A stretch of DNA of 64,000 nucleotides from Hevea brasiliensis (Eukaryota; Streptophyta; Magnoliopsida; Malpighiales; Euphorbiaceae): positions 40,077,593 to 40,141,592 of the forward strand of contig NC_079496.1 of NCBI RefSeq assembly GCF_030052815.1, read 5' to 3'. Within the stretch, counting starts at the first letter, position 1. Each line of letters starts with the position of its first letter. This document shows, in pieces, positions 12,701 to 24,500 of this stretch. Under the pieces are notes generated by a model that did not search any database, was not told where the DNA came from, and was given only the letters and a program-made list of their open reading frames with translations. Position numbers and translations under genes: made by a program.

Positions 12701-13299
12701 ATGTAATGCATGTAATTGTATAGACATGTAAAATCGGTCTTAAGCAGTTTGTACAAAGTTTGTAATAAAATTTAGTTTGAAATTCTTTTAATGTAAATTT
12801 TTAGTATGATGTATATATAAATTGTTTATCTTTAATGAAATATGAATGGAAATATTTTATTTTAATTTGAATGAAATTGATTGATAGTATTTTGTTGATT
12901 ACTGAATTTTTGGAAATTGAGAAATGATGATTGTTGAATTTTGAAACTTGAGAAATTGGTTGGGATTGTTGTGGAGTTGTTGAAATTTTTGAGATAAATT
13001 ATTAGAAGTGCTTTTTACAGGTATTTGAAGAGCTGTTTTCTCAAAATACAGACGGCACTCTATCGAAATTTTTATAAAATTTACGAAAAAATAAAATGGG
13101 CCAAAAATTTTAGCTGGTTTTCAACTTTGAATAAATGATTTTAATACCTATTAGAAAATGCTCACCACTTATAAAAAGTAGAAAATTGTTTTAAAATCCC
13201 TTATAGGGTACTTAATGAGTTATCGGTAGGTGAAGTTTGGTAGTTCATTAGGTATTCTACGGGATCATGTTATGCCTTACAGAGGGTTAAGGTGTGACA
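9772..13299 (+). mobile_element. B3: solo LTR, family B
   Basis: Single LTR of 3,528 bp on the plus strand, TGTAACACC to GGTGTGACA, with a perfect target duplication CAAGT (9767-9771 and 13300-13304). It has no coding region. It sits in the RNase H part of B1; removing it and one CAAGT rejoins sequence matching the uninterrupted B2 copy near 52880. Such single LTRs form when the two LTRs of an element recombine and the middle is lost. It is visibly diverged from the B1 LTRs, so it is a different subfamily. It carries the conserved palindrome at 11114-11139. Confidence 0.93.
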
Positions 13300-15082
13300 C
13301 AAGTACTTCAAGCTCTTGTGATCTTTGTAGATGTAGCATTTCTCCCCATACAAATAGTGTCTCTAGATCTTCAGAGCAAAAAAAATAGCTGTAAGCTCCA
13401 AATCATGTGTTGGGTATTTCCTCTCATGCGGTTTCAGCTGATGCATAAGCAATGACATTCCGATCTTTCATCAGTACACAGCCTAACCCATTGTAAGAAG
13501 CATCACTACAAATTGTGTATTCTTTACCCGATGTAGGTAAAGTAAGGACTAGAGCTTTGGTCAAACACCTCTTTAACTCATCAAAACTCTGCAGAAATTT
13601 ATCTGTCCAGTGAAATTTTTCATCTTTCCAAAGCAGCTTGGTCAGTGGAGAAGCTAACATAGAAAACCCTTTCACAAACCGGCAGTAATATCCAGCTAAA
13701 CCCAGAAAACTGTGAATTTTTGTGATATTCCTGGGTGGCTTCCAATTAAGGATAGCTTCTACCTTGCTGGAATCTACCTTGATCCCTTCAGCTAACACAA
13801 CATGTCCCAAGAAAGAGATTTCTTTTAGCCAAAATTCACATTTCGATAATTTTGCGTATAGCTGTTTCTCCCTTAAAGTCTGCAGTACAATCTGTAGATA
13901 TCTGTCATGCTCCTCTGCATTCCTCGAATATATCAAAATATCATCAATAAACACCACCACAAATTGGTCGAGATATGGTCTGAAGATAGTGTTCGTCAAA
14001 TCCATAAAAGCAACTGGAGCATTAGTTAACCCGAATGGCATTACTAGAAACTCATAGTCGCCATATCGAGTTTTGAAAGCAGTTTTTAGAATACTCTGCT
14101 CTTGCACTTTCAATTGATAATAACCAGATCGCAAATCAATTTTTGAGAATACAGCTGTACCCTTCAACTGATCAAACAGATCATCAATGCGAGGCAATTG
14201 ATATCTGTTCTTTATTGTCACCTTATTCAATTGTCGATAGTCGATACATAAGCAGAGAGTACCATCTTTCTTCTTAACAAACAATACTGGCACTCCCCGA
14301 GGTGACACACTAGGGCGGATGAAGCCCTTTTCAAGTAGTTCTTGCAACTGTACCTTTAACTCCTTCAACTCTGCTGGTGCCATTCTGTATGGTGTTATGG
14401 AGATTGGATCCACACCAAGCATAACATTAATTTCAAACTGCACCTCTCTTTCTGGAGGTAATCCTGGCAATTCATCAGGAAACACATCTGGAAAGTCATA
14501 TACTATAGGGATGTCCCTCAATGTTGGGCTCCCCACTTGGGTGTCTACCACATGTGCCAAGTATGCTTCACACCCCTTTCTGATCATTTTTCTGGCTAGT
14601 GTAGCCGAAATGATATTTGATGGCAATAGCTGCCTCTCCCCATGTATTACCACATCACTGTACCGAGAAAGACCAAAAGTGACTGTCTTCAGTCTACAGT
14701 CAATCATGGCGTGATGCCTGGCTAACCAATCCATGCCCAAGATGATATCATAATCTCTGAAGGGCATTTCAATGAGATCAGATAGAAAAGTATGTCCTTG
14801 GATCACCAAAGGAGAATCTCTATACATTCTATTAACCTTGACCTCTTATCCTAGCGGACTTGTTACAAGCACCTCAAAGTCCATTTTTGTACATGGAACA
14901 ACAATGCAATCAATGATGCTAGCACTCACATAAGAATGGGTAGAACCCGGATCAAATAACACAAATACATCTTGATTAAAAGTTGAGAAGGTATCAGCCA
15001 CAACATCAGATGTCTCGGCCTTTTCTCTCTGTCTCATTGCGTAGACTCTGACTGGAGCACTACCTTGCTCTGATTGATTCAC
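13300..15082 (-). pseudogene. B1 protease, reverse transcriptase and RNase H
   Basis: The best preserved enzyme region of the window. Protease: FDPGSTHSY, the DPG form of the aspartic protease site, near 14940. Reverse transcriptase: [76 protein letters not shown] and the catalytic [11 protein letters not shown], with both aspartates intact. RNase H follows: [16 protein letters not shown] and the HDLE stretch, cut at 13304 by B3. The frame is open from 15082 to 13424 except for one TAA at 14843-14845, probably from CAA. A frameshift near 13424 shifts the rest of RNase H. Well above chance as a gypsy pol. Confidence 0.92.
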
Positions 15083-16261
15083 TGTGCCTTGGCTGCCTGC
15101 TGGACTACCTCTACCCCTGCCTCTACCTCTGCTAGATGGTTATGAACCTCTGATGACAAGATTCTAGATTGACCCTTCAGCAGTAGTAGGAGGTGGTCCA
15201 ACTCTACGGGCACTGGTGCAGTCCTTAACAAAATGTCCTGTGCCTCCACAGTTATAACAGGCTCCTATGGCCTTGTAGCATACCCCACCATGAGTTCTTC
15301 CACAAGTTTCACATTAGCAGGGAGGGTAGGAACTTCTGGTACTCTGCTGACCAAATAGAGGAGGTTTCTGCCCCGAATATCTTCCCCTACCGGACTTCTT
15401 ACCACCTTTGTTGTGTCCCCCATGGTTTTTCCTCTTTCCAGTAGGACCACTGGAACTTTGTTCTATTGACTTTCCCTCTTTTTTTGTCTTCTCTGATTTC
15501 TTTTTCTCTGGGGCCACTTCTAACTCAATTCTCTCTAATTCCAGTGCTTGAGAAATAAGCTCAGAGAAGTTGTTATGTTTGAATCCGATCACTTGTAATC
15601 TGATACTGGGCTTCAAGCCGGTTTCAAACCTCTTACATCTCTCCCTACTGGTAGAAATTAAACTTACTGCATAATGGCTCAGGTGAGAAAATTCCCTTTC
15701 ATATTCAGCCACCAATCTACTCCCCTGTTTCAGACTTAGGAACTCTTGCAGCTTCTGGTCCACATAAGCATCACGGATATATTTTTATCTGAACTCCCAT
15801 AGAAAATCATTCCATGTTAGCACTGAAGGTTCTACCAGACTATGGGGAATGGTTTTCCACCAGTCATATGCATCCCCCTGTAGCAGAGACACTGAATATT
15901 CAAATCTGAGCTCCTCTGTACAATGTAGCTTCTTGAATACACTATCCATTCTCTCTAACCACTGTTCTACCTCTAGAGGATCTACTGTCCCCTTGAACTC
16001 AATAGCCCCATATTTCATCAGCTTGTCATACTACCTAGTTGAAGACTGTGGTTGTACCACTGGTGTCTGTAGTGGGACTTGAGTAGGCACCTTATCAGCC
16101 ATTTGTTAGAACATTGCAGCCATCTGCTGAGTGAACTGAGCAGGTAATTGCGGTACTGAGGGGGCTGGTGCGGCTGATCCAGTGACATTGTGTAGGGCTG
16201 GGGTATTCCCTTGTACCTCAGCCTCTATTGATTGATCGACTGAACGATCACCCTCTTCCAT
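15083..16261 (-). pseudogene. B1 gag
   Basis: Gag of B1, starting at the ATG at 16261 (MEEGDRSVDQSIEAEVQ), 170 bp after the primer site. In order: a proline/glutamine-rich N-terminus (QLPAQFTQQMAAMF), the capsid core (MKYGAIEFKGTVDPLEVEQW to AYDWWKTIPHSL), then SLKQGSRLVAEYEREFSHL and FKHNNFSELISQALELERIE, a basic linker, and a zinc-knuckle region: a C-x2-C-x4-H-like half (CETCGRTHGGVC) then CYNCGGTGHFVKDC. Stops after MAAMF, after WEFR and after SSYPPC break it into three main open pieces. The linked protease follows at 15082. Confidence 0.88.
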
Positions 16262-16430
16262 AGTCAATTCGAGGATCTTAGACCTATTGAACAAATAACA
16301 CAAGGAGATTTCCTCCCGTTAGTGCATATTTATAATGTAATGTATTGTATGTATCAAACAATGACATTGAGCAGTTGTACTATGAAGAAAGAATATTCGA
16401 ATTACAGGTGAAAATAGAATTTAAAAACTA

Positions 16431-16442
16431 GCTCTGATACCA
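16431..16442 (-). other. Primer-binding site of B1
   Basis: TGGTATCAGAGC on the minus strand, 8 bp inside the 5' LTR. Initiator tRNA-Met type. The 169 bp between it and the gag start is leader with no other feature that I see. Confidence 0.9.
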
Positions 16443-16450
16443 CTAAAACA

Positions 16451-19400
16451 TGTCACACCCTGCCCCTCCGTAAGGCATAACATGATTCCGTAGGATACTT
16501 AATGAATTACCAACTTCGTCTACTGATAACCCATTAAATACACTATAAGGGATTTTAAACTTTTTCTTACTTCTTTTTACAGTGGTGAGCACTATTTACT
16601 GGTGTTAAAAATTTTTTAACTGAAGTGAAACCAGATAATACATTTAAAGAATTAATAATTTCTGTAAAAATTTTGGCAGAGTGCCATCTGTATTTTGAAT
16701 ATAACAGTTCTTCAAAAACCTGTAAAAAAGCACTTCCTATATTTTTGTTCAATCCCCAAACTCCAATATTTAATCAATGCAATATGTTTCTCAACATTTT
16801 CCAACTCAAATCTACTATAATTTTTTCAGTGTTTTCAAAAGCTAAGATAAAAGAAATATATTACAAATTTTACAAGCCAAAATAATTCACAATTTATTTT
16901 GCAACTTCAATGTACAATTTTAATTTACAACTGCTCAAAACCAAGAACAATATATACATATAGTGAACATATATTACAATACAAAATGCAAAGTATGGCA
17001 TACTCAATATACCCGATGAACTCTCAATAAAGCACTAGTAGCCTAGTCTGCTGCCCTGTCAGTCTGTCTGCCTGCGATAGCAATGAAAAGCTATCACTGA
17101 GCCAATGTCTCAGTGGTGCACAACATTAACAAAATACAACTTTAAAACATAATCATAAGTCATATAAATAGTGGATACTTAAAACCATAGTTAAATTCAA
17201 AGACAGTGAATGTCATAAAGAATTTAAACTCCATTTCACAATATCATAATAAATATCAATAAATCACACACACAGCTTAATCATGTTCCAAAGTCCAATT
17301 CATCCCAAGAGTCGATGGCTAATGAGGAATAACATAGCTAACTAGCAATAATATGAGTACTCATTCTATTCGTCCTCAATAGGCACACACCTCAACACTT
17401 CAGCTAGAGAGGGAATTCAAAGTCAATTCGTCCCACTAGACAAGCTAGCGAGGAATTCAATCAATATACATGATAGCTGTGGTTTCAAACCATTTACAAT
17501 GTTTTTCAAGCGATAAGTATGCATCAAAAATCATTAAGATAATTTTTCACAATTTAAACAATGACAAACAAATAGTCATAATTTATTTCAATTGAAAAAT
17601 TCAAAAGAAATAACTGTTGTGCACAAACCTTTGATAAATGTCTCTTGGCCCTGACTCAGTGTTTCCTTCCCCTTCCCTGAGTCTTTGCTAACTGAAACAT
17701 ACAATTTGAAGTGTTTCAGTACTCATTTAAACCGTCTCTAACAATAAGGCTTAATAATTAATTTATTGAATTCTATTATTTCCTTAGTCAACCTAAGATG
17801 TTGACCCTCGATGTATTCTAGGTGAATTAGGTTTTAATGTTACTAATATGTTACATTTTATAGCCTTTTAGTATTGGTACATGTTACCAAATTCATTTTC
17901 ATGTATATTGCATTTTATTACAATTTGCCGGATTTCGGTATACTAATTTGACCTAACTGGATGAGCTAGTTCCCTCAGTTTTCGGGTTTCGGTCCAAACT
18001 ACAAACTTGTAGGTCTATGTCTTATTGCACGCAGGGCAAAATTTTAGGTCATTCTGAGTTGTGTAGACCAAGTTATGATCAATTTACCAATGCTGGACAA
18101 AATGCACCAAAAATGTCACTTTAGGTCATTTTTAGGTCACTTTTGGTTCAGCCAGTTTTTGGACTTGAACTTGTGCAAGTTATTTGGCTTGGTTATGGTC
18201 ATTTCTAGGATTTGGTGTCTTCATAAGAATTGTAGATATATCTCTCAACTATTTATGGTAAAAATTTCAGATCAAGTGGACCTGTTTTGAGTGAGTTATG
18301 GGCAAAACACAAACTGCTTCCCAAATGGTCAATTTTTAGGCTTTCAATTCTCTAATCCGGATTTGGTCATTTTTCAAGTTACCTTCTAGGCAGAATTTTG
18401 GTAAGCATCCTTCATGAAAGTTGGCACATTTTGTGCCTAGTTTCACCTCCAATTGGTCTCATACCAATTGGAGTCACACACTTAAGGTTCTAAGCTAAAA
18501 CACACACTACCCTGCTACACACTCTTCATCACATACCAAAGGACACATTCAACACTTACCAAGTTACTTCCTTCATGCCAATTCTGATTTGTACCATATC
18601 ATTAACACATTTTACTTCATATTTTTTGTCATTTTGGCAGCTTGTAACCACACTCAACATACACACTATAGTACAGAATTTTCCAAAGTCCCATTTACAA
18701 TAATTAAAGTCCCATTTACATCAATTCAACCACATGAACATACCTCATTTCCATGTCCAAATTCAAACAATTATTTATATACACATGCTGCCATCAATGA
18801 CAACATAATTCAACAATATTTCATGAACTCAAACACTTCAATCTTCTTCATGAGGCTACCACAAGTTTACACATACCCATCAACCTCCATTTTCAATTTT
18901 CAAGCTTACAAATCAAACCTTGCCCATGGAATTCAACTACAATACAATCAAACATTTAAATCATCATTCAAACCACTATTTACATGCAAGAATAAACTGT
19001 TCATAGTGAAGTTCCATGGCTGCCAAAATGTACATTTCCACTAATTCATCAAACTTCAAAAATTCTTCCACAAATCAACTACCCACAACCTTGGTTACAC
19101 TTTTAATGAAACAAGAATTGAAAACACTCACTTACCACTTTTGAAGTTCTTCAAAACTCCACCAAAACTTTCCTTTCTTGCTCCCAAAATGTTGCCTAAG
19201 CTGTATAGAACAACTTTAGTGAAGGAACTTTAACAAATGGAAGCTTGGATCATGGTGAGAGAGAGCTTGTTTGTGAGGTGGCCATGGGAGGGTTTCTTCC
19301 AAGCTTTGGTTCGACCAAGGAAAACTTTAAGGAAGAAGAAGGTGGCAGAAGATAATGGAAGGCAATTCTATTTTTTTAAGCTTTTATATGACACATACTT

Positions 19401-19484
19401 CTCCACTAACTCAAATTAAAATTAGTTTAATCTAAAGTTTTCATTATTTAGTTTTTATCCCTCATTTCTTTCACTATTCTTACA
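16451..19484 (-). repeat. 5' LTR of B1, lacking its first 521 bp
   Basis: This LTR is 3,034 bp long and closely matches the 3' LTR from 4649 to 7658. In the sense direction it begins TGTAAGAATAG, at a point that lies 521 bp inside the full LTR, yet the next five bases are the matching target duplication ATAGA (19485-19489). It still has the TATA box, about 100 bp from this new end. So the short end seems to have been the one that was integrated, not a later deletion. It carries the palindrome at 18447-18473. Confidence 0.85.
19381..19390 (-). promoter_or_regulatory. TATA box of the truncated B1 5' LTR
   Basis: CATATAAAAG on the minus strand, at the same place as TATATAAAAG in the 3' LTR. About 95 bp of upstream LTR sequence is left, so the upstream part of U3 is gone and only the core promoter remains. 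Confidence 0.4.
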
Positions 19485-19866
19485 ATAGAAGTGAAACTGA
19501 GTACTCAAATTTTAGCTCATCTGTGTAGTGTAGCTTTTTGAAAACTCTTTCCATTCTTTCTAACCACTGCTCTACTTCTAACGGATCCACTGTCCCCTTG
19601 AATTCAGTAGCCCCATATTTAATCAACTTGTCATATTGCCTGGCTGGAGGCTGTGGTTGTGCTGCTAGGGTTTGAATTGGGGCATGGGTGGGTATACCTC
19701 CAGCCATTTACTGAAACAGTGCAGCCATCTGCTGAGAAAACTAAGCAGGAAATTGTGGCATTGGAGGAGTTAGAGTGGCTAACCCACTCACATTCTGGAG
19801 AGCTGGAGCTTCCCCTTGTGCCTCAACTTCCACTAATTGCTCAACTGAGCGATCTCCATCCTCCAT
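19485..19866 (-). pseudogene. Z gag N-terminal half (family B)
   Basis: Right half of the gag split by B1. The ATG at 19866 opens MEDGDRSVEQLVEVEAQG; a later open stretch reads MAGGIPTHAPIQTL, KYGATEFKGTVDPLEVEQWL and FKKLHYTDELKFEYSVSLL, the same capsid start as in B1 and B2. Stops interrupt the stretch between (for example after MPQFPA and before MAGG). It joins the half at 3745-4648 across the insertion. By eye it is very close to the B2 gag, so Z and B2 are of one subfamily. Confidence 0.85.
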
Positions 19867-20036
19867 ATTCAAGTAGAGGGTATTCTATCTCCGAAACAAA
19901 CAACACAATGAGATTTCCCTTCGTTAGTTCATATTTATAATGTAATGCACTGTATGTATCAAACAATGACATTGAGTAGTTGTACTATGAAAGAAAAATA
20001 TTCAAATTCACAGGTTAAAACATAATTTAAAAACTT

Positions 20037-20048
20037 GCTCTGATACCA
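20037..20048 (-). other. Primer-binding site of Z
   Basis: TGGTATCAGAGC on the minus strand, 8 bp inside the LTR end at 20057. It shows that the interrupted LTR at 20057-51211 acts as the 5' LTR of Z. Confidence 0.88.
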
Positions 20049-20088
20049 CTTAAACATGTCACACCTTACCCCTACGTAAGGCATAACA

Positions 20089-23000
20089 TGTAACACCCTC
20101 ACTGTAGCAATTCAGTACATTCTACTGTTCCGGTGACCAGTGTCGGTCCGAACAGTTAGAACTCTAGAAAAATATTTAAACTAAAGTGAGGAACCATAAT
20201 TAACTCAAATATTAATAAGAAAAATTTAGGAAAAATTTTAGAAATAAAATACAACCGAGTTAAATGAGCCGGTGCCCTAGCGATGGGTAACCCAGTGGGA
20301 AGTTGCGGTTCTCGTAACTTGGAGCCCTAGACTTGGGAGAAAATTCATAAAATAATTTTTGGGACTCTAGAGAAGAGTCATTGAGGTTTTTAAGGCATTA
20401 TAATGCCAAGAAAATGCTTAGAAAAATTTTTCAATCGGTACAAACAATTTTGGTCTGTTAAGCCAAACGGAGGGCACTTTGGTCATTTAGTCTTCAGAGA
20501 TGATTTTTGGCCGACTTTTCCAGTTAAGTAAATAATTATCATGACACAAAATGTAAATAAATATTACTAAAAATTAAATTGAAAATGAGTAGAGAAAAAA
20601 ATTAGAGAAAATGAGATAAAAGGCTAATTATGAGATCACCATGATGTCATTAAACATTTACCACCAATTACAATTAATCAAGCCCACTTAAAACAAATAA
20701 AAAGAGATAAGAATAATAATAAAAAAAAAAAGTCATCAGCCACACCCACAACCCAACCAGCCGTCTCCCTCTCCCATAGCCATTTCCTCCATGAAAGCTC
20801 ACCAAAGCTCCCAACCTCACCCTGAAACCACTACTTAGCTTCACAAAAATTTGATCTTGCAACTTGGACATCATCTAGGCAGACAAAAGAGGAAGGAAAA
20901 AGCAAGTTTGGTTAACTTAAAATTCAGCTCCAACAAGGTTAGTGTCCAGCTCTTACCATATTTGGTTTAGTTCATGTTTAATGGCATGAATTGTGTAGGA
21001 ATTATAAGAAAATAAAATAAACATATGTGTGTGTGCACCCTACAAATTTCGCAGCTAGGGTTGGTTAGGGTTTGGTGATTTTTCTTGATAGCAAAGTGCT
21101 GATGAGCAGCCCTTGGTATTAATTGAGTGATTGAACGTAGTTGTGTAAGTGAAATGTAAAGATTATGCATGTATGAACATGAAAAATTGGACATGTGAAC
21201 ACCATTAGGGTTTGCTCATGCAATGGTATGTTAACCTTGTAATGGTCAATTAGTGACCATTTGAATGTGTGTGAGAAGGAATTGAAGTGAGTAAGGGTGT
21301 TGGAGTTGAAATGAGGTGTGCCGCCCTTGGTGACCTGCAGGACTGAGTGTGAGTCTAGCAGGTTTGGGCAGTTATAAATGGAGTTGTAGAGGTTCAATTG
21401 GTGCAAGGACAATTGGACATGAAACTAGACACATAATGACACAACTTTAGTGAAGAAACCCTGCCCATAAAACTAAACCAAGTTGACCTAAAAATTGCCC
21501 TAATCTGGGTGACTCGCATTCTGCCTGGGCAAAATGACGAAATGAACAGTGTTTATTCATTTTGTCATAACATAGTGTGAAAAAGTCCAATTCACCTGAA
21601 ATTTTACCAGCAGATAGCTGAGACATAGACCTACAACTTTCATGAAGAAATCAAACCCAAATTCTAATCATAACATATTCAAAAACTGATCTGCAATCAG
21701 TGTACAAAACACTATAGATTTGGTTCTGTCCAGAAAATCTGGAAAATTTACAATCCGGCTAGTTATGGTTTTTAGGCCATAACTTGAGCTACAAAAACCC
21801 AAATAGAGTGATTCCAAAAAAGAAATATAACTAGACACAATAAGGAACAACTTTCATGAATACAACTTTGCCAAATTCCTACTGTACAAATGACCAACAG
21901 AATAGTAAACATAATGCTTGAAATCTGAAAATTGTGAATAACTAACACTAAGCTTAGAAATGGTATTGGCAACCAATACCAACAACTTTAGAATGCAAAA
22001 TATAGTATGTTGGGATTATTAGAACCAATGTACCTATTGTCTATGCAAAAGTCAATATTTTAGTTGACTAATGAAATGAATAGTAACACCTAAACTTAAA
22101 TTTCAAGAATTGAAAAATTTAAAAGTGTAACATGCCCTAATACACCTAGCAAGATTGATTTGTGTAGGTTGGCATGCCAATAGGGTTTAGTTAGTAGTAC
22201 TGCACATGGCATTATGCCATTCTGTGATTTCATCGCTTTTAGCCATTCTGACATTGTGATGATACTTGGCCTTGTGCCTAATATTTATTATAGCTCATTA
22301 GTTATTCTGTAGCACACCGAGAGATACATATGTGACCGATGGTGTGAAGGCCCGAGGTATTTGATACCCAGTGCCAGTTTACCCATTTATCCAGTCCAGT
22401 CATCTAGTATAGGTTACTTGGGCAACCACAAATGAAAGTGGATAAATTTAATAAAATAATGAACATAACAAGTACAAAATCAATAAGACTACAAATAATT
22501 ATCGAAAATTTGTCTGCATAAGACATCAATACATTCACTGTATATTTATTTTATGTTATTTCTTTTTGTTCTATTATTGGCACCACTAAGCATTATTGCT
22601 TAGCGCGTTGCTTTTTGCCACGCGTAGGTTCTGGAGAGACCGATAGAGAGCCCAGTAGACCACAGACTGGGTGAGACCATCTATAGCTCTGCATAGTGTC
22701 TGTGTCACCTCACCGTCTTCAGTGCATTGGTAGGACACTAGATTTCATTTTGATACTTTGTAATTAACTTTTATTTTCTCTTGCGTAATTGAAACGTATG
22801 TAATGTATTTTGGTATTAATGTAAATAGTGGAAATTGTGTTTATGAATGAAAAATTGAATATTTATTTATGACTTGTATATGAATATCATGTGAACTGAA
22901 TGAATGAGAAATGGAAATATTGTTGAAAAATATTAAGACTATATTGATGAAATGGAGTTTGGGAATGATTGAAAACATATTGGAAGTGTTTTTCACTGGT

Positions 23001-23249
23001 TCCGAAGAACGGTTTTCTCCATTTTTGGCCGATACTCTGTCGGATTTTCTATAAAATTTGTGGAACCACAAATAAATTTATGATTTCAATAAATGACTTA
23101 AATGAATTACACTTCACAAATTGTACTTCATAACTATGAAAAAAAATAAATAAGGAAGGATAAAAATAATTGAAATAAAATATGGTGTTCCGGTACACTG
23201 TGTGGCATGTCTTACTCGGCTATACTGTAGACGGGTAAGGCGTGTCACA
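20089..23249 (+). repeat. 5' LTR of A2
   Basis: LTR of 3,161 bp, TGTAACACC to CGTGTCACA. It pairs with 27942-31095 and, in reverse, with A1 at 643-3744. It has the block with GCGATGGGTAACC near 20281 and the palindrome at 21393-21417, here with one arm slightly decayed. No gene inside; the minus-strand 76-residue frame at 22841-23071 is just shared between the two LTR copies. Confidence 0.92.
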
Positions 23250-23254
23250 TTTAG

Positions 23255-23266
23255 TGGTATCAGAAC
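23255..23266 (+). other. Primer-binding site of A2, one mismatch
   Basis: TGGTATCAGAAC, one base off the usual TGGTATCAGAGC seen in A1, B1, B2, Z and C1. It lies 5 bp inside the LTR. The change looks like a later G-to-A mutation. Confidence 0.85.
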
Positions 23267-23376
23267 ACAGTTTAGGCATTTCTGAGTCTAGATCGAGTCC
23301 ATACCATGCATTGCATTTGTAAGAGTCGAGGTGACACTAATGCAGATCTGTTTGTCTTTCTTATTTTGACTAGGAT

Positions 23377-24500
23377 ATGGACCCCCACGTCACAGAGGGC
23401 AGTTGAAGAGGAAGTGGAGAGTCATGCTCCACCCACAGCAGCTGAGACTGAGGGTAGGGGAGAAATTGCTCCACTAGCTCTAACAGAGCCTGCTCAGTCT
23501 CCACAGGCCATGTTCCAGCAAATGGCCGAGTTTTTCAAACAAATGGTTGGGGTAATGCCACCGCCACCTCCACAGCAGAAATCACATCTGGAAAGATTAA
23601 GAAAATTTAGAGCAGTGGATTTCTTTAGCAAGAGAGAAGATGATTCTGTTGCAGCTGAAAACTGGTTGAACAAACAGGAAGGGTTTTAAAGCAACTTCAC
23701 TGCATTCCAGAGCAAAATCTAGAAGCTGCTGTATCTCTGCTGCAAGATGATGGCTATCAATGGTGGGATACAGTGTCTAGTGAAGTGCAGCCATAATTAA
23801 TAACTTGGGACTTCTTCCTCTCAGAATTCAAGAAGAAATATATGGGTAGTGTATACCTAGAAGATAGAAGAAGAGAGTTCATTAACCTGAGGCAGAGACA
23901 GCTGACAGTGGCAGAGTATGAAAAGGAATTTGTCAGACTGAGCCATTATGGAAGGAAGATAGTCCCTAATGAGGCTGAAAGGTGTAAAAGATTTGAAGAG
24001 GGACTAAATAACAATATAAAGATAATGATCACTGCCTTGGGAATCACAGACTTCACCAAGTTAGTGGAAGCTGCATTAAAAGTTGAGAAAGTTAGAATAA
24101 GTGAGCAGACCAAAAGAGAGAGACAGCAGAAGAGGGGCCTGGGTCAGTCTAGCTCATCTCTTGCACCAGGAAAGTAGTTCAAAGGTCTACCTACACAGAG
24201 TTCAGGTCAACCTCAAGGTCAGGATTTGTCCCAGGGGCCCAGGCCACAATTCATCCCTAGGAGAGGTCAGTCCACACCATCAGTGGGTAGCTCTCTAGAG
24301 ATGGGGTTCAAGGGACCAGCCCCAGCATCTTTTGCATGTATGCATTGCCTAAAGTGGCATAAGGGGCAGTGTTGAAGAGTGACGGATGCCTGCTTAAGGT
24401 GTGGGTCAATAGAGCATCAGTTAAGGAACTGTTCACACAGAACTGTTATAGCTGCTCTAACACAAGCAGATAGACCTGCTCCTGCACCATAAAGGGGTAG
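23377..24500 (+). pseudogene. A2 gag
   Basis: Gag of A2. The expected ATG is at 23377, but one extra C just after it (a CCCCC run at 23381-23385) throws the frame off within a few codons; the correct frame is only open because an upstream open stretch runs into it. Then MFQQMAEFFKQMVGV, HLERLRKFRAVDFFSKRED, a 1-bp loss near 23668, and further on SEFKKKYMGSVYLEDRRREF, LTVAEYEKEFVRLSHYGRK and a basic tail. A CCHC zinc knuckle follows (CLRCGSIEHQLRNC, 24391-24432), after a TGA in front of it. Homologous to the A1 gag at 1-515. Confidence 0.87.

Larger units (their letters stand above)
4649..19484 (-). mobile_element. B1: Ty3/gypsy chromodomain retrotransposon with asymmetric LTRs
   Basis: Whole element on the minus strand, flanked by a perfect 5-bp target duplication ATAGA (4644-4648 and 19485-19489) inside the gag of Z. 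Order from right to left: 5' LTR 16451-19484, primer site 16431-16442, gag, protease, reverse transcriptase, RNase H, integrase, chromodomain, polypurine tract 8180-8191, 3' LTR 4649-8179. That order (integrase last) makes it Ty3/gypsy. The chromodomain and long LTRs suggest the Tekay/Del group, which is an inference. A solo LTR (9772-13299) sits in the RNase H region. The 5' LTR is 521 bp shorter than the 3' LTR at its outer end. Confidence 0.9.

Noticed and set aside
13722..14714. Plus-strand frames of 111 and 131 residues opposite the B1 reverse transcriptase.
   Set aside because: They are shadows of a well-supported minus-strand gene, and similar shadows appear opposite the B2 copy.
18589..19044. 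A 151-residue plus-strand frame in the B1 5' LTR.
   Set aside because: The 3' LTR copy has only a short broken version of it (6786-6983), so it is not kept.
22841..23071. A 76-residue minus-strand frame shared by both A2 LTRs (also 30687-30917).
   Set aside because: Antisense in the LTR, low complexity, and shared only because the LTRs are copies.
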